This document shows, piece after piece, positions 36,904 through 45,483 of a DNA stretch of 64,000 nt. The notes below the pieces were generated by a model. That model ran no database searches. It was not told where the DNA came from and saw nothing but the letters and a program-made list of their open reading frames with translations. Where the stretch lies: positions 155,341-219,340 of the forward strand of contig CAYOSF010000009.1 of NCBI GenBank assembly GCA_964406605.1, written 5' to 3'. This DNA is from CAYOSF01 sp964406605 (lineage in GTDB: Bacteria; Chloroflexota; Dehalococcoidia; DSTF01; RBG-16-68-14). Every line of letters starts with the position of its first letter. The first letter of the stretch is position 1. A program made the translations under genes and the position numbers.

Positions 36904-37407
36904 CTATCCGCGTTCGGCGGCGAGCCGACGCTTCGTGTGCTCGATGAGCCCGCCGGCTTCGATGATCTCCATCATGAACGGCTCGTACGGCTTCGCCTTG
37001 AAGACCTGCTCCGTGGTGAGATCGTGGATCGTCCCGCTCGACAGGTCCACCTTGATGTCGTCGCCCGCCTGGATGGCATCGACGGCCTCCGGGCTCTCCA
37101 GGACCGGCAGCCCCAGGTTGATGGCGTTGCGGAAGAAGATACGGGCGAAACTCTTGGCGATGACGCAGCTCACACCGCACCCTCTTAGGCTGACCGGCGC
37201 GTGCTCCCGCGACGAGCCGCACCCGAAGTTGATGTCGGCAACGATGACGTCGCCGGGTTCCACCCGGCCGGCGAACTCCGGGTCGTTGCCCTCCATGCAG
37301 TGCTCTCCGAGCGCCAGCGGGTCGGTGGTCACCAGGTACTTGGCCGGGATGATCTGGTCGGTATCGACGTGGGCGCCGAACTTGTGGGCCTTGCCTTGCA
37401 TGGTCAT
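36904..37407 (-). CDS. leuD: 3-isopropylmalate dehydratase small subunit
   Basis: 167 residues, swivelling domain. It has the start GKAHKFGAHVDTDQIIPAKY and FGCGSSREHAP, which binds substrate next to the LeuC cluster. With LeuC it isomerises 2- to 3-isopropylmalate, and probably also citramalate to methylmalate for the CimA route. ATG 37407 overlaps the leuC stop in an ATGA. The small Cys-rich gene starts directly at its stop. Confidence 0.96.
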   Translation of the reverse strand: MTMQGKAHKFGAHVDTDQIIPAKYLVTTDPLALGEHCMEGNDPEFAGRVEPGDVIVADINFGCGSSREHAPVSLRGCGVSCVIAKSFARIFFRNAINLGLPVLESPEAVDAIQAGDDIKVDLSSGTIHDLTTEQVFKAKPYEPFMMEIIEAGGLIEHTKRRLAAERG

Positions 37408-38687
37408 GACGCGGCTGCCTTTCCTACTACTTCCTCCGGATGCACGATGCGTCCCGCGACGGCGGCGGCTGCGGCCAGGGGAGGCCCGACCAGGAACGTC
37501 TCCGACTTCGGGTGGCCCATGCGGCCCGGGAAGTTGCGGTTCGAGGTCGAGACGCAGCGCTCGCCTTCGGCCAGCACGCCGTAGTGGCCGCCCAGGCAGG
37601 GTCCGCAGGTCGCCGCGCTCACCTGGCAGCCGCTCTCGGTGAAGACTTCGATCAGCCCTTCCTTGAGCGCCTCCAGGAAGATGTCCTGGGTGGCCGGTAT
37701 CACGATGCAGCGTACCCACGGCGCCACCGTGCGGCCGCGCATGATCTCGGCCGCCTCGCGCAGGTCCTCCATGCGGCCGTTCGTGCACGAGCCGATGAAC
37801 ACCTGGTCGATCTCGATGTCCTCCCCCGCCAGTTCCGAGATGGTCTTCACGTTGCCGGGGCTGAACGGGAGCGCCACGGTCGGCTCGATCTCCGAGACGT
37901 CGAACTCGTAGGTGCCGCCGTACGCTGCGTCCGGGTCGGGCTCGTAGACTGTCCAGGGACGCTTGGCCCGTGGCCGCACGTACTCCAGCGTGACCTCGTC
38001 GACGAGCATAAGGCCGGTCTTGCCGCCGGCTTCCGCTACCATGTTGGTCATGGTGAAGCGGGAGTCTATCGACATCTCCCCGATCGCCTCACCCTCGAAC
38101 TGCATCGCCATGTAGGTGGCGCCGTCGGTGCCGATGCGGCCGATGGTCTGGAGGATGAGGTCCTTGCTCCGCGTCCACCGCCCCATCTTGCCGTGGTAGA
38201 TGAAGCGCAGCGTCGCCGGCACCTTCATCCAGATCTCGCCGGTGGCCATCGCGACGGCGATGTCGGTGCTGCCCATGCCGGTCGCGAAGGCGCCCAGCGC
38301 GCCCGACGTGGGGGTGTGGGAATCGGCGCCGCAGTAGACGTCGCCGGGGACGACGTGGCCCTTCCAGGGAACGATGATGTGGTCGATGCCCGCCTGCCCC
38401 TGCTCGTAGTAGACGATGCCGGTCTCGCGGGCGAAGTCGCGCATGATCTTGCACTGCTCGGCCGACGGGACGTCCCTGGCCGGCACGAAGTGGGAAGGGA
38501 TGAAGACCACGCGCTCCTTGTCGAAGACGTCCGGCACGCCCAGCTTGCGGAACTGCTCGATGGCGATGGGCGCCGTGATGTCGTTGGCCATCACCAGATC
38601 GACCCTGCAGTTGATCAGGTCGCCTGGCGAGACCTCCTTCCGGTCGCTGTGAGCGGCCAGGATCTTCTCAGCCAGTGTCATGCCCAT
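37404..38687 (-). CDS. leuC: 3-isopropylmalate dehydratase large subunit
   Basis: 427 residues, aconitase superfamily. The 4Fe-4S ligands are visible as IGSCTNGR and ATCGPCLGG, and GADSHTPTSGALGAFATGMG is the substrate loop. It is about 420 residues long, the short LeuC type found in archaea and many anaerobes, rather than the 466-residue enterobacterial type. It pairs with LeuD downstream by a 4-bp overlap. GAAAGG precedes ATG 38687. In this operon it can serve both leucine and citramalate pathways. Confidence 0.96.
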   Translation of the reverse strand: MGMTLAEKILAAHSDRKEVSPGDLINCRVDLVMANDITAPIAIEQFRKLGVPDVFDKERVVFIPSHFVPARDVPSAEQCKIMRDFARETGIVYYEQGQAGIDHIIVPWKGHVVPGDVYCGADSHTPTSGALGAFATGMGSTDIAVAMATGEIWMKVPATLRFIYHGKMGRWTRSKDLILQTIGRIGTDGATYMAMQFEGEAIGEMSIDSRFTMTNMVAEAGGKTGLMLVDEVTLEYVRPRAKRPWTVYEPDPDAAYGGTYEFDVSEIEPTVALPFSPGNVKTISELAGEDIEIDQVFIGSCTNGRMEDLREAAEIMRGRTVAPWVRCIVIPATQDIFLEALKEGLIEVFTESGCQVSAATCGPCLGGHYGVLAEGERCVSTSNRNFPGRMGHPKSETFLVGPPLAAAAAVAGRIVHPEEVVGKAAAS

Positions 38688-38854
38688 TGTGTGGCCTTTC
38701 TAGGCTTCCGGCAGGGCGAGCCGCTCCCCGCCCGGCGCGGGCCCGCTCCTATCGTCATGTCATGTGCCGTCCGGGGGCGGAGCGCCCCTCCACTGAGCGC
38801 CCCGCCCTCCGGTCGACTCAGGCGGTCATTCTCTACTGCCGCCTCTGTTCCGGT

Positions 38855-40405
38855 CTACGGACTCGTCCGCACCTCTGTGTCCAGCCTCCGCTGTACGAAC
38901 AGCAGCCGGTTGAGCGCATTCATGTACGCCTTGGCCGAGGCGACGATGATGTCCGTGTCGGCTCCGCGCCCCGAGTACGTTCTACCGTCGCTCTCGATGC
39001 GGATGATCACCTCGCCTTGGGCGTCGATCCCCTGCGTCACGCTCTTCACCGTGAACTCGGTGAGCACGTTCGGCACCTGGATGATGCGGTTGATCGCCCG
39101 ATAGACGGCGTCCACCGGTCCGGTGCCCAGCGCGGCATCCGCCAGGACGGCGCCGTCCGGCGCGATGAGGCGGACGGTAGCCGTGGGCGTGGCGTGGTCG
39201 CCGCAGCTCACCTGGACGAAGTCGAGGTGGTAGAGCTCCTCGCTGGTGCGCATCTTGTCGGCCACCAGCGCCTCCAGGTCTCGGTCGTCCACCTCCTGCT
39301 TCTTGTCGGCCAGCTCCTTGAACGCGAGGAAGGCGCGGCTCAGCTCCTCGTCGGTGAGTTCGTAGCCCAGCGCCTCCAGGCGCGACTTGAACCCGTGCCG
39401 CCCGGAGGTCTTGCCGAGGATGATCTCGGCGCCTCCCGACGGCCAGCCCAGGTCGCGGGCGTCCACGATCTCGTACGTCTCGCGCATCTTTAGGATGCCG
39501 TCCTGGTGGATACCGGACTGGTGGCGGAAGGCGTTCACCCCGACGATGGCCTTGTTGGGCTGGACCTCGATGCCCGTCAGGTCGGCCACCAGGCGGCTGG
39601 TCCGGTAGATCTCGCGGGTGTTGATGTTGGTTTCGAGGCCGAACAGATCCGCGCGCGTCTTGATGGCGAGCGCTACCTCCTCTATCGCGGCGTTGCCCGC
39701 CCGTTCGCCGATGCCGTTGATGCAGCCCTCGACCTGGCGGGCCCCCGCCCGAACGGCCGCCAGCGAGTTGGCGACGGCCATCCCCAGGTCGTTGTGGCAG
39801 TGGACGGATACTACGGCCTTGTGGATGTTGGGAACGTTCTCGAAGATGCCGCGGATGAAGTCCTCGAACTCCTCCGGGATGGTGTAACCCACCGTGTCCG
39901 GGATGTTCACCGTGGTCGCGCCGGCCTCGATGCACTGCTGGAGCATGGTATAGACGTACTCCCGCTCCGCGCGGGCGGCGTCCATCGGACTGAACTCCAC
40001 GTCCTCGCAGTACTTCTTGGCGCGGGCGACGTTGGTTCGGGCCAACTCCAGCACCTCGTCGCGGTTCTTGCGCAGTTGGTGCATGAGATGGATGTCGGAA
40101 ACGGACAGGAAGACGTGGATGCGCGCTCGCTCCGCGTCCTTCAGCGCGTCGCGCGCAGCGTCCACTGCGTTCGGGTTGGCGTGGGCGAGCGCGGCCACGA
40201 TCGGCTTCCGCACGGTGCGCGCCACGGTCGCGACCGCCTCCAGGTCGCCCGACGAAGTGAGCGGGAAGCCCGCCTCGATGACATCGACGCCGAGCTTCTC
40301 CAGTTGCTGGGCGATCTCAAGCTTGTCGTCGGCGGTCAGCGCCACGCCGGGCGACTGTTCGCCGTCCCTCAGCGTCGTATCGAAGATCAGGACTTTGTCT
40401 GCCAT
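38855..40405 (-). CDS. leuA: 2-isopropylmalate synthase
   Basis: 516 residues, the first enzyme of leucine synthesis, condensing 2-oxoisovalerate with acetyl-CoA. The catalytic block is LIFDTTLRDGEQSPG, with the metal HxH in VHCHNDLGMAVAN and the glycine-rich INGIGERAGN. The C-terminal LeuA regulatory domain (after about residue 390) is complete, so leucine feedback inhibition is expected. AGGAGGT lies 11 bases before ATG 40405. A 167-base gap follows before leuC. Confidence 0.97.
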   Translation of the reverse strand: MADKVLIFDTTLRDGEQSPGVALTADDKLEIAQQLEKLGVDVIEAGFPLTSSGDLEAVATVARTVRKPIVAALAHANPNAVDAARDALKDAERARIHVFLSVSDIHLMHQLRKNRDEVLELARTNVARAKKYCEDVEFSPMDAARAEREYVYTMLQQCIEAGATTVNIPDTVGYTIPEEFEDFIRGIFENVPNIHKAVVSVHCHNDLGMAVANSLAAVRAGARQVEGCINGIGERAGNAAIEEVALAIKTRADLFGLETNINTREIYRTSRLVADLTGIEVQPNKAIVGVNAFRHQSGIHQDGILKMRETYEIVDARDLGWPSGGAEIILGKTSGRHGFKSRLEALGYELTDEELSRAFLAFKELADKKQEVDDRDLEALVADKMRTSEELYHLDFVQVSCGDHATPTATVRLIAPDGAVLADAALGTGPVDAVYRAINRIIQVPNVLTEFTVKSVTQGIDAQGEVIIRIESDGRTYSGRGADTDIIVASAKAYMNALNRLLFVQRRLDTEVRTSP

Positions 40406-40555
40406 GGTTTGCTCAACCTCCTATCGATTGGATTCTTCGTGCCGCTCAGGCCCTCTCATCCTTCCGGGGAAGGACGGAGGGCCGGCGCAGGTTGAGCGCC
40501 GGTTTCTCTTCACCCCAGCCTCGAGGCCGGGGCATCCCTGGGCACTCTGGCCTGA

Positions 40556-40575
40556 CCCCAGCCTGAAGGCTGGGG
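40556..40575. repeat. Palindrome CCCCAGCCT-GA-AGGCTGGGG
   Basis: Perfect 9-bp arms, 24 bases beyond the 3' end of the Y1 transposase-like gene. Copies in the other orientation occur at 41001 and 41126. Confidence 0.8.
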
Positions 40576-40599
40576 CATCGGCGTGCTGGTCTAGCTACC

Positions 40600-40983
40600 C
40601 TATCGTGCATACTTCTCAAGTCGGTCGCTCTGCGTTCTGATGTACTGGGCGACTGAACGTCGTGCCCTCTCCGGTACTACCTTGACTCCATATCGATGCT
40701 GCCAGAGGTTGTTCATTCCGATGTCGAGCTTGAGTTCCGGAAGTCGCTCGAAGACCCGTCTCGAACTAGTGCCCTTCAGGTGGTTCACGGAACGCGACAG
40801 CTCTTCGCGGTCATTCGCTCGGACGAGCATGTGCACGTGATCCACTGCCGTCCCCAGCTCGACCAGATTGACTCCCCTTTCATTGGCCACAGAGGCGATG
40901 CTCTCCTCTACCACGTCCTGCACATCTCCTTGTAGGAGCCATTTCCGTCTCTTCGTCGCGAACCACACATGATACAGGGGCAC
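40600..40983 (-). CDS. Y1 (HUH) transposase-like protein, IS200/TnpA family
   Basis: 127 residues. It opens MPLYHVWFATKRRKWLLQG, the usual family start. The metal-binding HUH is DHVHMLV (His49, His51), and the likely nucleophile is Tyr114 in RRSVAQYIRTQ. Such enzymes cut and join single-stranded DNA at hairpins. The catalytic residues look intact. GTG 40983 is the start. The gene has the same direction as the amino-acid operon, so it may be read from the operon promoter. Confidence 0.83.
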   Translation of the reverse strand: MPLYHVWFATKRRKWLLQGDVQDVVEESIASVANERGVNLVELGTAVDHVHMLVRANDREELSRSVNHLKGTSSRRVFERLPELKLDIGMNNLWQHRYGVKVVPERARRSVAQYIRTQSDRLEKYAR

Positions 40984-40986
40984 GCC

Positions 40987-41020
40987 GCTTGCCCTCTATG
41001 CCCCAGCCTTCAGGCTGGGG
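40987..41020. repeat. 34-bp repeat ending in the CCCCAGCC palindrome, copy 1
   Basis: GCTTGCCCTCTATG is followed by the palindrome at 41001-41020. The same 34 bp recur at 41112-41145. It lies just upstream of the Y1 transposase-like start. Confidence 0.8.
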
Positions 41021-41111
41021 CGGTAGAGCCGGCCCGCTCCTCTTTTCCTCCCGCTTGCGCTGTGGCCTGGCAACGTGCAAGGGTCTCGTTGAGCTTGTCC
41101 AGTGCTCATCT

Positions 41112-41145
41112 GCTTGCCCTCTATGCCCCAGCCTTCAGGCTGGGG
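41112..41145. repeat. 34-bp repeat ending in the CCCCAGCC palindrome, copy 2
   Basis: Direct copy of the 40987 repeat, again GCTTGCCCTCTATG plus palindrome (41126-41145), 125 bp downstream on the plus strand. Confidence 0.8.
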
Positions 41146-41295
41146 TTGTCGAATGAGCCCGCTTGCCGGCATGCCGTATCTGATCCATCGAGGTCACTCT
41201 GCTCGCCCTACGCATCGTCTTCTGCGTCTCTCCGTCTGCTGGGGACCGGGCCGACCTTCAGGGCGGCCCCTACGACGTCGACTTTGGCCCCGTAG

Positions 41296-41317
41296 GGACA
41301 GACCTTCAGGTCTGTCC
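41296..41317. repeat. Palindrome GGACAGACCT-TC-AGGTCTGTCC
   Basis: Perfect 10-bp arms, 31 bases after the ilvC stop. An imperfect relative (GGCCGACCTTCAGGGCGGCC) lies about 30 bases before it. Confidence 0.75.
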
Positions 41318-41348
41318 GCGGTCCGGCTGGCATATCCCCCCTGCCGCT

Positions 41349-42350
41349 CTACCCTCCTCCGGGCTTCAGCCAGCTCATCATGCCGCGCAGCTCCTCGCCC
41401 ACCTGCTCGATGGGGTGCTCCGCGTTCTGTCGGCGGAGCGCCATGAAGGTCGGCCGGCCGGCCTGGTTCTCCAGGATCCATTCCCGGGCGAAGGAGCCGT
41501 CCTGGATCTCGGCTAGGATGGTGCGCATGGTTTCCTGTACGTATCCGTCGATGACGCGGGGACCTCGGGTGTAGTCCCCGTACTCGGCCGTGTCGCTGAT
41601 CGTGTAGCGCATGTACTTCATGCCGCCTTCGTGGATGAAGTCCACCAGCAGCTTCAGCTCGTGCAGGCACTCGAAATAGGCCACCTCCGGCTGGTAGCCC
41701 GCCTCCACGAGCGTCTCAAACGCGGCCTTGATGAGGGCGGTGACGCCCCCGCAGAGAACGGTCTGCTCGCCGAACAGGTCGGTCTCCGTCTCCTCCTGGA
41801 AGGTGGTCGCCAGGACGCCCGCCTTGGTGCACCCAATCCCCTTGGCGTAGGCCAGGGCCACCTGCTGGGCGGTCTCGGTCGCGTTCTGATGGACCGCGAC
41901 CAGCGCCGGCGTCCCGATTCCCCGCTCGAAGAGCTGCCGGAGCATGTGGCCCGGTCCCTTCGGCGCGATCATGGTGACGTCGATCTCGGGCGGCGGCAGG
42001 ATCTGGCCGAAGTGGATGTTGAAGCCGTGGGCGAACATGAGCATCTTGCCCGGCTTCATCTCCGCCTCAATCGAATCGTAGTAGACCCGGCGCTGGACCT
42101 GGTCCTCCACCAGCATCATGACGATGTCGGCGCGGGCGGCCACCTCGGAGGCGGTCTGCACCTCGAACCCGGCGGCCTTCGCCTGCTCCCATACCGCCGT
42201 GCCGGGCAACTCGGCTACGAGCACGTTCAGGCCGTTGTCCCGCAGGTTCTGGGCATGGGCGTGGCCCTGGCTGCCGTAGCCGACGACGGCAATGGTCTTG
42301 TCCTTCAGCAGGGATATGTCGGCGTCATTGTCGTAGTAGATCTCAGCCAT
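41349..42350 (-). CDS. ilvC: Ketol-acid reductoisomerase with an unusual cofactor loop
   Basis: 333 residues, class I. It converts acetolactate and acetohydroxybutyrate to dihydroxy acids. The nucleotide loop GYGSQGHAHAQN is normal, and the metal and catalytic segments PKGPGHMLR, EETETDLFGEQ and FECLHELK are present. The phosphate-binding loop after strand beta-2 reads VAELPGTAVW, where the NADPH-type consensus is VGLRxGSxSW: Arg and the second Ser are lost (Leu48, Val53) and an acidic Glu47 appears, so NADH use is predicted. AAAGGAGC lies 8 bases before ATG 42350. Confidence 0.96.
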   Translation of the reverse strand: MAEIYYDNDADISLLKDKTIAVVGYGSQGHAHAQNLRDNGLNVLVAELPGTAVWEQAKAAGFEVQTASEVAARADIVMMLVEDQVQRRVYYDSIEAEMKPGKMLMFAHGFNIHFGQILPPPEIDVTMIAPKGPGHMLRQLFERGIGTPALVAVHQNATETAQQVALAYAKGIGCTKAGVLATTFQEETETDLFGEQTVLCGGVTALIKAAFETLVEAGYQPEVAYFECLHELKLLVDFIHEGGMKYMRYTISDTAEYGDYTRGPRVIDGYVQETMRTILAEIQDGSFAREWILENQAGRPTFMALRRQNAEHPIEQVGEELRGMMSWLKPGGG

Positions 42351-42584
42351 GAACCGTTGCTCCTTTCACGCGCTCCTGCGATCTCAAACTCGTGGTTCAC
42401 CGAACCCCCCGGGGATACCAAACTGTCCTTCTCTGGGGCTTCTTTGGGGCCGCTGGGGTGGGGCCCATCGTCTCCGCGTCCTCGGTGATGCGGGCGCGAC
42501 CGGGTAGGCCGAACCTTCAACGGCCTTCTTGCCCTGGTCAGCTCCAACCCGATACCCGCTTGGCGCAGTCACTGATTCGGTTCC
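42351..42584. other. Intergenic DNA between the RAYT-like gene and ilvC
   Basis: 234 bases, C-rich, with no gene or strong hairpin that I can support. It probably forms part of the operon mRNA. Confidence 0.4.
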
Positions 42585-42609
42585 GTAGCGGCGACCTTCA
42601 GGTCGCCAC
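42585..42609 (+). repeat. REP-like palindrome, 3' side of the RAYT-like gene
   Basis: GTAGCGGCGACCTTCAGGTC plus GCCAC. The arms GGCGACCT/AGGTCGCC are perfect. It contains the TGA stop of the adjacent gene. Confidence 0.85.
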
Positions 42610-43095
42610 CAGCATCGCCCCGAGCATTTCGCCGCCCGAGAACGGATACTCACTTGGATCTTCCACCAATCCCGCCCGCACCGGGTTGGCCAGAGAGTAC
42701 TCGACAGCGGGCCTTAGGTCATGCGGACCGCGAAGTACGTGATCATAGTAGCTCCGCTGCCAGAGAACGCGACCGGTCCGGTGTTTGTGGCTGAAGGATG
42801 TTGCCTGCTTGAACGTCTTCATAGGCTGCGCAAGGTCACTGCCCTCGGAACCCTCAACGAGCAGATGCAGGCGGTCGGGCATGAAGCAGTAAGCAAGCAG
42901 GCGGAATCCGGTGCAGCGCGCGGCATTTTCCAGCATGATCCGGTACTCTCGAACCACGGCAGCGCTGATGAACACGCGTAGTCCTTGCCGAGTCCTTACG
43001 TTGACAGCAAACACACTCGGACCACGGTAGACATCACGTTCCAGGCGATTTCTCTTTCGTCGCCATGTCCGGCCTGAAACCATGTCGTTCACCAT
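42598..43095 (-). CDS. REP-associated tyrosine transposase-like protein (RAYT) with a changed HUH motif
   Basis: 165 residues. The family blocks are clear: FRLLAYCFMPDRLHLLVEG, VLWQRSYYDHVLRG and YSLANPVRAGLV, with Tyr133 as expected nucleophile. The metal motif is normally NHVHLL; here it is DRLHLL, so the first His is Arg75 while His77 remains. That would weaken metal binding, pointing to an inactive or repurposed protein. The palindrome GGCGACCTTCAGGTCGCC flanks it on both sides. It lies between ilvN and ilvC in operon direction. Confidence 0.85.
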   Translation of the reverse strand: MVNDMVSGRTWRRKRNRLERDVYRGPSVFAVNVRTRQGLRVFISAAVVREYRIMLENAARCTGFRLLAYCFMPDRLHLLVEGSEGSDLAQPMKTFKQATSFSHKHRTGRVLWQRSYYDHVLRGPHDLRPAVEYSLANPVRAGLVEDPSEYPFSGGEMLGAMLVAT

Positions 43096-43105
43096 CGCTC
43101 GGCAA

Positions 43106-43130
43106 GTGGCGACCTGAAGGTCGCCTCTAC
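43106..43130 (-). repeat. REP-like palindrome, 5' side of the RAYT-like gene
   Basis: Inverted copy of the 42585 repeat, differing by a T in the flank (GTAGAGGCGACC). The arms GGCGACCT/AGGTCGCC are perfect. Confidence 0.85.
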
Positions 43131-43174
43131 GGCTGGGTCCGCGCTTTGGCCTGCGTGATTGCGCGGGATCCTGC

Positions 43175-43744
43175 TCACAGCAAACTTCCTACCTTGGGCT
43201 TGCCTTCCCCGGCCGGACGGTAGCGGTGGGCTTCCCCCTTCCCTCCGTCCACCGACATCGGAGACCCAGATCCTCTGGTCATGGCCACCCGTCCGGTCCG
43301 TACCAGCTCTTTGATGCCGAACTGCCGTAGCATTTCGAACATCGCGTCGATCTTGCCCTCGGTGCCCGTCACCTCGATGACGAGCGACTCCGGCGATACG
43401 TCCACGATATTCGCCCGGAAGATATTGACGACCTCAATGATCCCGCTCCGCTGCTGCGGGCTGGCGGTCACCTTCACCAGGGCCAGCTCGCGGTGCACCA
43501 TGGTGTGCTCCGTGAGGTCCGAGACCTTCACGACCTCCACCAGCTTGTACATCTGTTTGCTGACTTGGTCGATGTCCGTCGTCGTGCCGTCGACGGTGAA
43601 CGTCATGCGTGAAAGCCCCGGCAGTTCGCTGTGGCCGACGGCAAGGCTCTCGATGTTGAAGCCCCGTTGGCGCCACTTGCTGGCGATGCGGTTGAGCACG
43701 CCGGGCCGGTCTTCCACCAGGGCGACGATGGTGTGCTTGCTCAT
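43175..43744 (-). CDS. ilvN: Acetolactate synthase small (regulatory) subunit
   Basis: 189 residues. The N-terminal ACT domain starts HTIVALVEDRPGVLNRIAS, followed by the second ACT-like half (ALVKVTASPQQRSGIIEVV). It binds valine-type effectors and activates IlvB. The last 20 residues are variable. ATG 43744 overlaps the ilvB stop in an ATGA, typical of ilvBN. The product should be feedback sensitive. The RAYT-like unit begins 45 bases after its stop. Confidence 0.96.
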   Translation of the reverse strand: MSKHTIVALVEDRPGVLNRIASKWRQRGFNIESLAVGHSELPGLSRMTFTVDGTTTDIDQVSKQMYKLVEVVKVSDLTEHTMVHRELALVKVTASPQQRSGIIEVVNIFRANIVDVSPESLVIEVTGTEGKIDAMFEMLRQFGIKELVRTGRVAMTRGSGSPMSVDGGKGEAHRYRPAGEGKPKVGSLL

Positions 43745-45453
43745 GATTGCCTCACCTTCTGCGGCTTCACGTCCTCCTCGACTTTCGGCTGGTCCACCGT
43801 CTCAGCGATGGCGGCGCCCGGCGGCATCATCGGGAAGACGTCCTCTTCTTGCTCCACCTGGAAATCGATGAGTACGGGGCCGGGGTGCCGGAGCGCCTTC
43901 TCGATGGCGGGCTCCACCTCGTCCTTGTTCGTCACCTGCATGCCCGCCATACCGAAAGCGCCGGCGAGCTTCACGTAGTCCGGGTGGAACAGCCTCACGG
44001 ACTGGAGGTTGTCATCGTAGTACAGGTGCTGCCACTGCCGCACCATGCCCAGGTAGCCGTTGTTGATGATGGCGAACTTGATCGGCAGCTCGTACTCCAC
44101 GATGGTCGCCAGCTCCTGCAGCGTCATCTGGAAGCCGCCGTCGCCTGCGAACGACCAGACCAGGTCCTTGGGCCGCGCGAACTGGACGCCGACAGCCGCC
44201 GGTATCTCGAAGCCCATCGTGCCCAGGCCGCCGGAGGTGATGAAGCTGCCCGGCTTGTCGTTCCAGAAGTACTGGGCGGCCCACATCTGGTGCTGCCCGA
44301 CGCCGGTCACGTAGTAGGCGTCGGGTCCGGACATCTCGTAGATCTTCTTGATGACGAACTGGGGCAGCACCTTGTCCACGTTCGGGATGGCGATGGAGGG
44401 GTGCTCGCGCCGCATCTCCTGGATGTGGTCGTACCATTTGTCGTGGCGCTTCGGCTCCACCAGCGGGTTGAGGTCGTGCAATACTTCCTTCACGTCGCCC
44501 ACGATGGGCACCGCCGTCTTCAGGTTCTTCCCGATCTCGGCCGGATCGATGTCGATGTGGACGATCTTCGCCTGGGGGGCGAAGTCCTTCAGGCGGCCCG
44601 TCACCCGGTCATCGAAGCGCATGCCGATAGCGATGATCAGGTCCGCTTCGCTGATGGCGATGTTGTTCCAGTACATGCCGTGCATGCCGGGCATGCCCAT
44701 GAACAGCTCATGGGAACCGGGGAAGCCGCCGAGGCCCAGCAGCGTGCAGCTCACGGGGATATGGGCCCGCTCGGCCAGCTCCCGCAGCTCATCGTAGGCC
44801 CTCGAGATCACGACACCGTGGCCGGCCAGGATGAACGGGCGTTCCGCCTCGGCGATGAACTGGGCCGCCTTGCGGATCTGGCCCGGGTGTCCCTTGGTTA
44901 TCGGCCTGTAGCTCGGGATGTCCACCTTCTCCGGGTATTCGAACTCAACCTGCTGCTGCTGGATATCCCTTGGAATATCGATGAGTACCGGTCCCGGACG
45001 CCCGGTGGTGGCGATGTGGAAGGCCTCCCGCACCGTCTCGGCCATGTCGCTCGCGTCCAGCACCAGGTAGTTCTGCTTGGTGATGGGCACCGTGATGCCG
45101 GTGATGTCCGCTTCCTGGAAGCCGTCACGGCCGATGAGCCAGGAGACGACCGCCCCCGTGATCACCACCAGCGGGACCGAATCCATGGAGGCGTTGGCGA
45201 TGCCGGTTACGGTGTTCGTGGCGCCCGGGCCGGATGTCGCCCAGCAGACTCCCGGCTTGCCGGTAACGCGTGCGTAGGCGTCGGCGGCGTGGGCGGCGGC
45301 CTGCTCGTGGCGCACCAGGACATGGTGGATCTGGGGGTACTCGGGCAGCGTGTCATACAAGGGCAGGTTGGCGCCGCCCGGAAAGCCGAAGATGTACTCG
45401 ACCCCCTCTCGGGCCAAGCACTCCATCACGATTTGCGCTCCTGTCTTCTTCAT
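43741..45453 (-). CDS. ilvB: Acetolactate synthase large (catalytic) subunit
   Basis: 570 residues, ThDP- and FAD-dependent. It condenses two pyruvates to acetolactate, or pyruvate with 2-oxobutanoate. The N-terminus has EYIFGFPGGANLPLYD and the activating Glu in VRHEQAAAHAADAYAR. The ThDP motif is GDGGFQMTLQELATI followed by NNGYLGMVRQW. It is the first structural gene after a Leu-type T-box and a leucine-rich leader frame, so its expression is probably set by leucine supply. The operon then runs through ilvN, ilvC, leuA, leuCD and cimA. Confidence 0.97.
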   Translation of the reverse strand: MKKTGAQIVMECLAREGVEYIFGFPGGANLPLYDTLPEYPQIHHVLVRHEQAAAHAADAYARVTGKPGVCWATSGPGATNTVTGIANASMDSVPLVVITGAVVSWLIGRDGFQEADITGITVPITKQNYLVLDASDMAETVREAFHIATTGRPGPVLIDIPRDIQQQQVEFEYPEKVDIPSYRPITKGHPGQIRKAAQFIAEAERPFILAGHGVVISRAYDELRELAERAHIPVSCTLLGLGGFPGSHELFMGMPGMHGMYWNNIAISEADLIIAIGMRFDDRVTGRLKDFAPQAKIVHIDIDPAEIGKNLKTAVPIVGDVKEVLHDLNPLVEPKRHDKWYDHIQEMRREHPSIAIPNVDKVLPQFVIKKIYEMSGPDAYYVTGVGQHQMWAAQYFWNDKPGSFITSGGLGTMGFEIPAAVGVQFARPKDLVWSFAGDGGFQMTLQELATIVEYELPIKFAIINNGYLGMVRQWQHLYYDDNLQSVRLFHPDYVKLAGAFGMAGMQVTNKDEVEPAIEKALRHPGPVLIDFQVEQEEDVFPMMPPGAAIAETVDQPKVEEDVKPQKVRQS

Positions 45454-45483
45454 GTCTGCGTTCTCCCTGTTGCTAGTAGCGTT

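Larger units (their letters stand above)
40513..41020 (-). mobile_element. IS200-like single-gene element with palindromic ends
   Basis: A Y1 transposase-like gene lies between an imperfect CCCCAGCC palindrome (40513-40533), a perfect copy at 40556-40575 and another at 41001-41020. Palindromes just outside the gene on both sides match the organisation of IS200/IS605 elements, whose ends are hairpins rather than inverted repeats. It is inserted between leuA and ilvC. Confidence 0.65.
42585..43130 (-). mobile_element. REP-flanked RAYT-like unit inside the BCAA operon
   Basis: A transposase-like gene sits between two inverted copies of the same palindrome (42585-42609 and 43106-43130, core GGCGACCTTCAGGTCGCC). 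The stop codon of the gene lies inside the first copy, and the second is 11 bases upstream of its start. This is the layout of REP-associated tyrosine transposases with cognate REPs. Confidence 0.75.
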
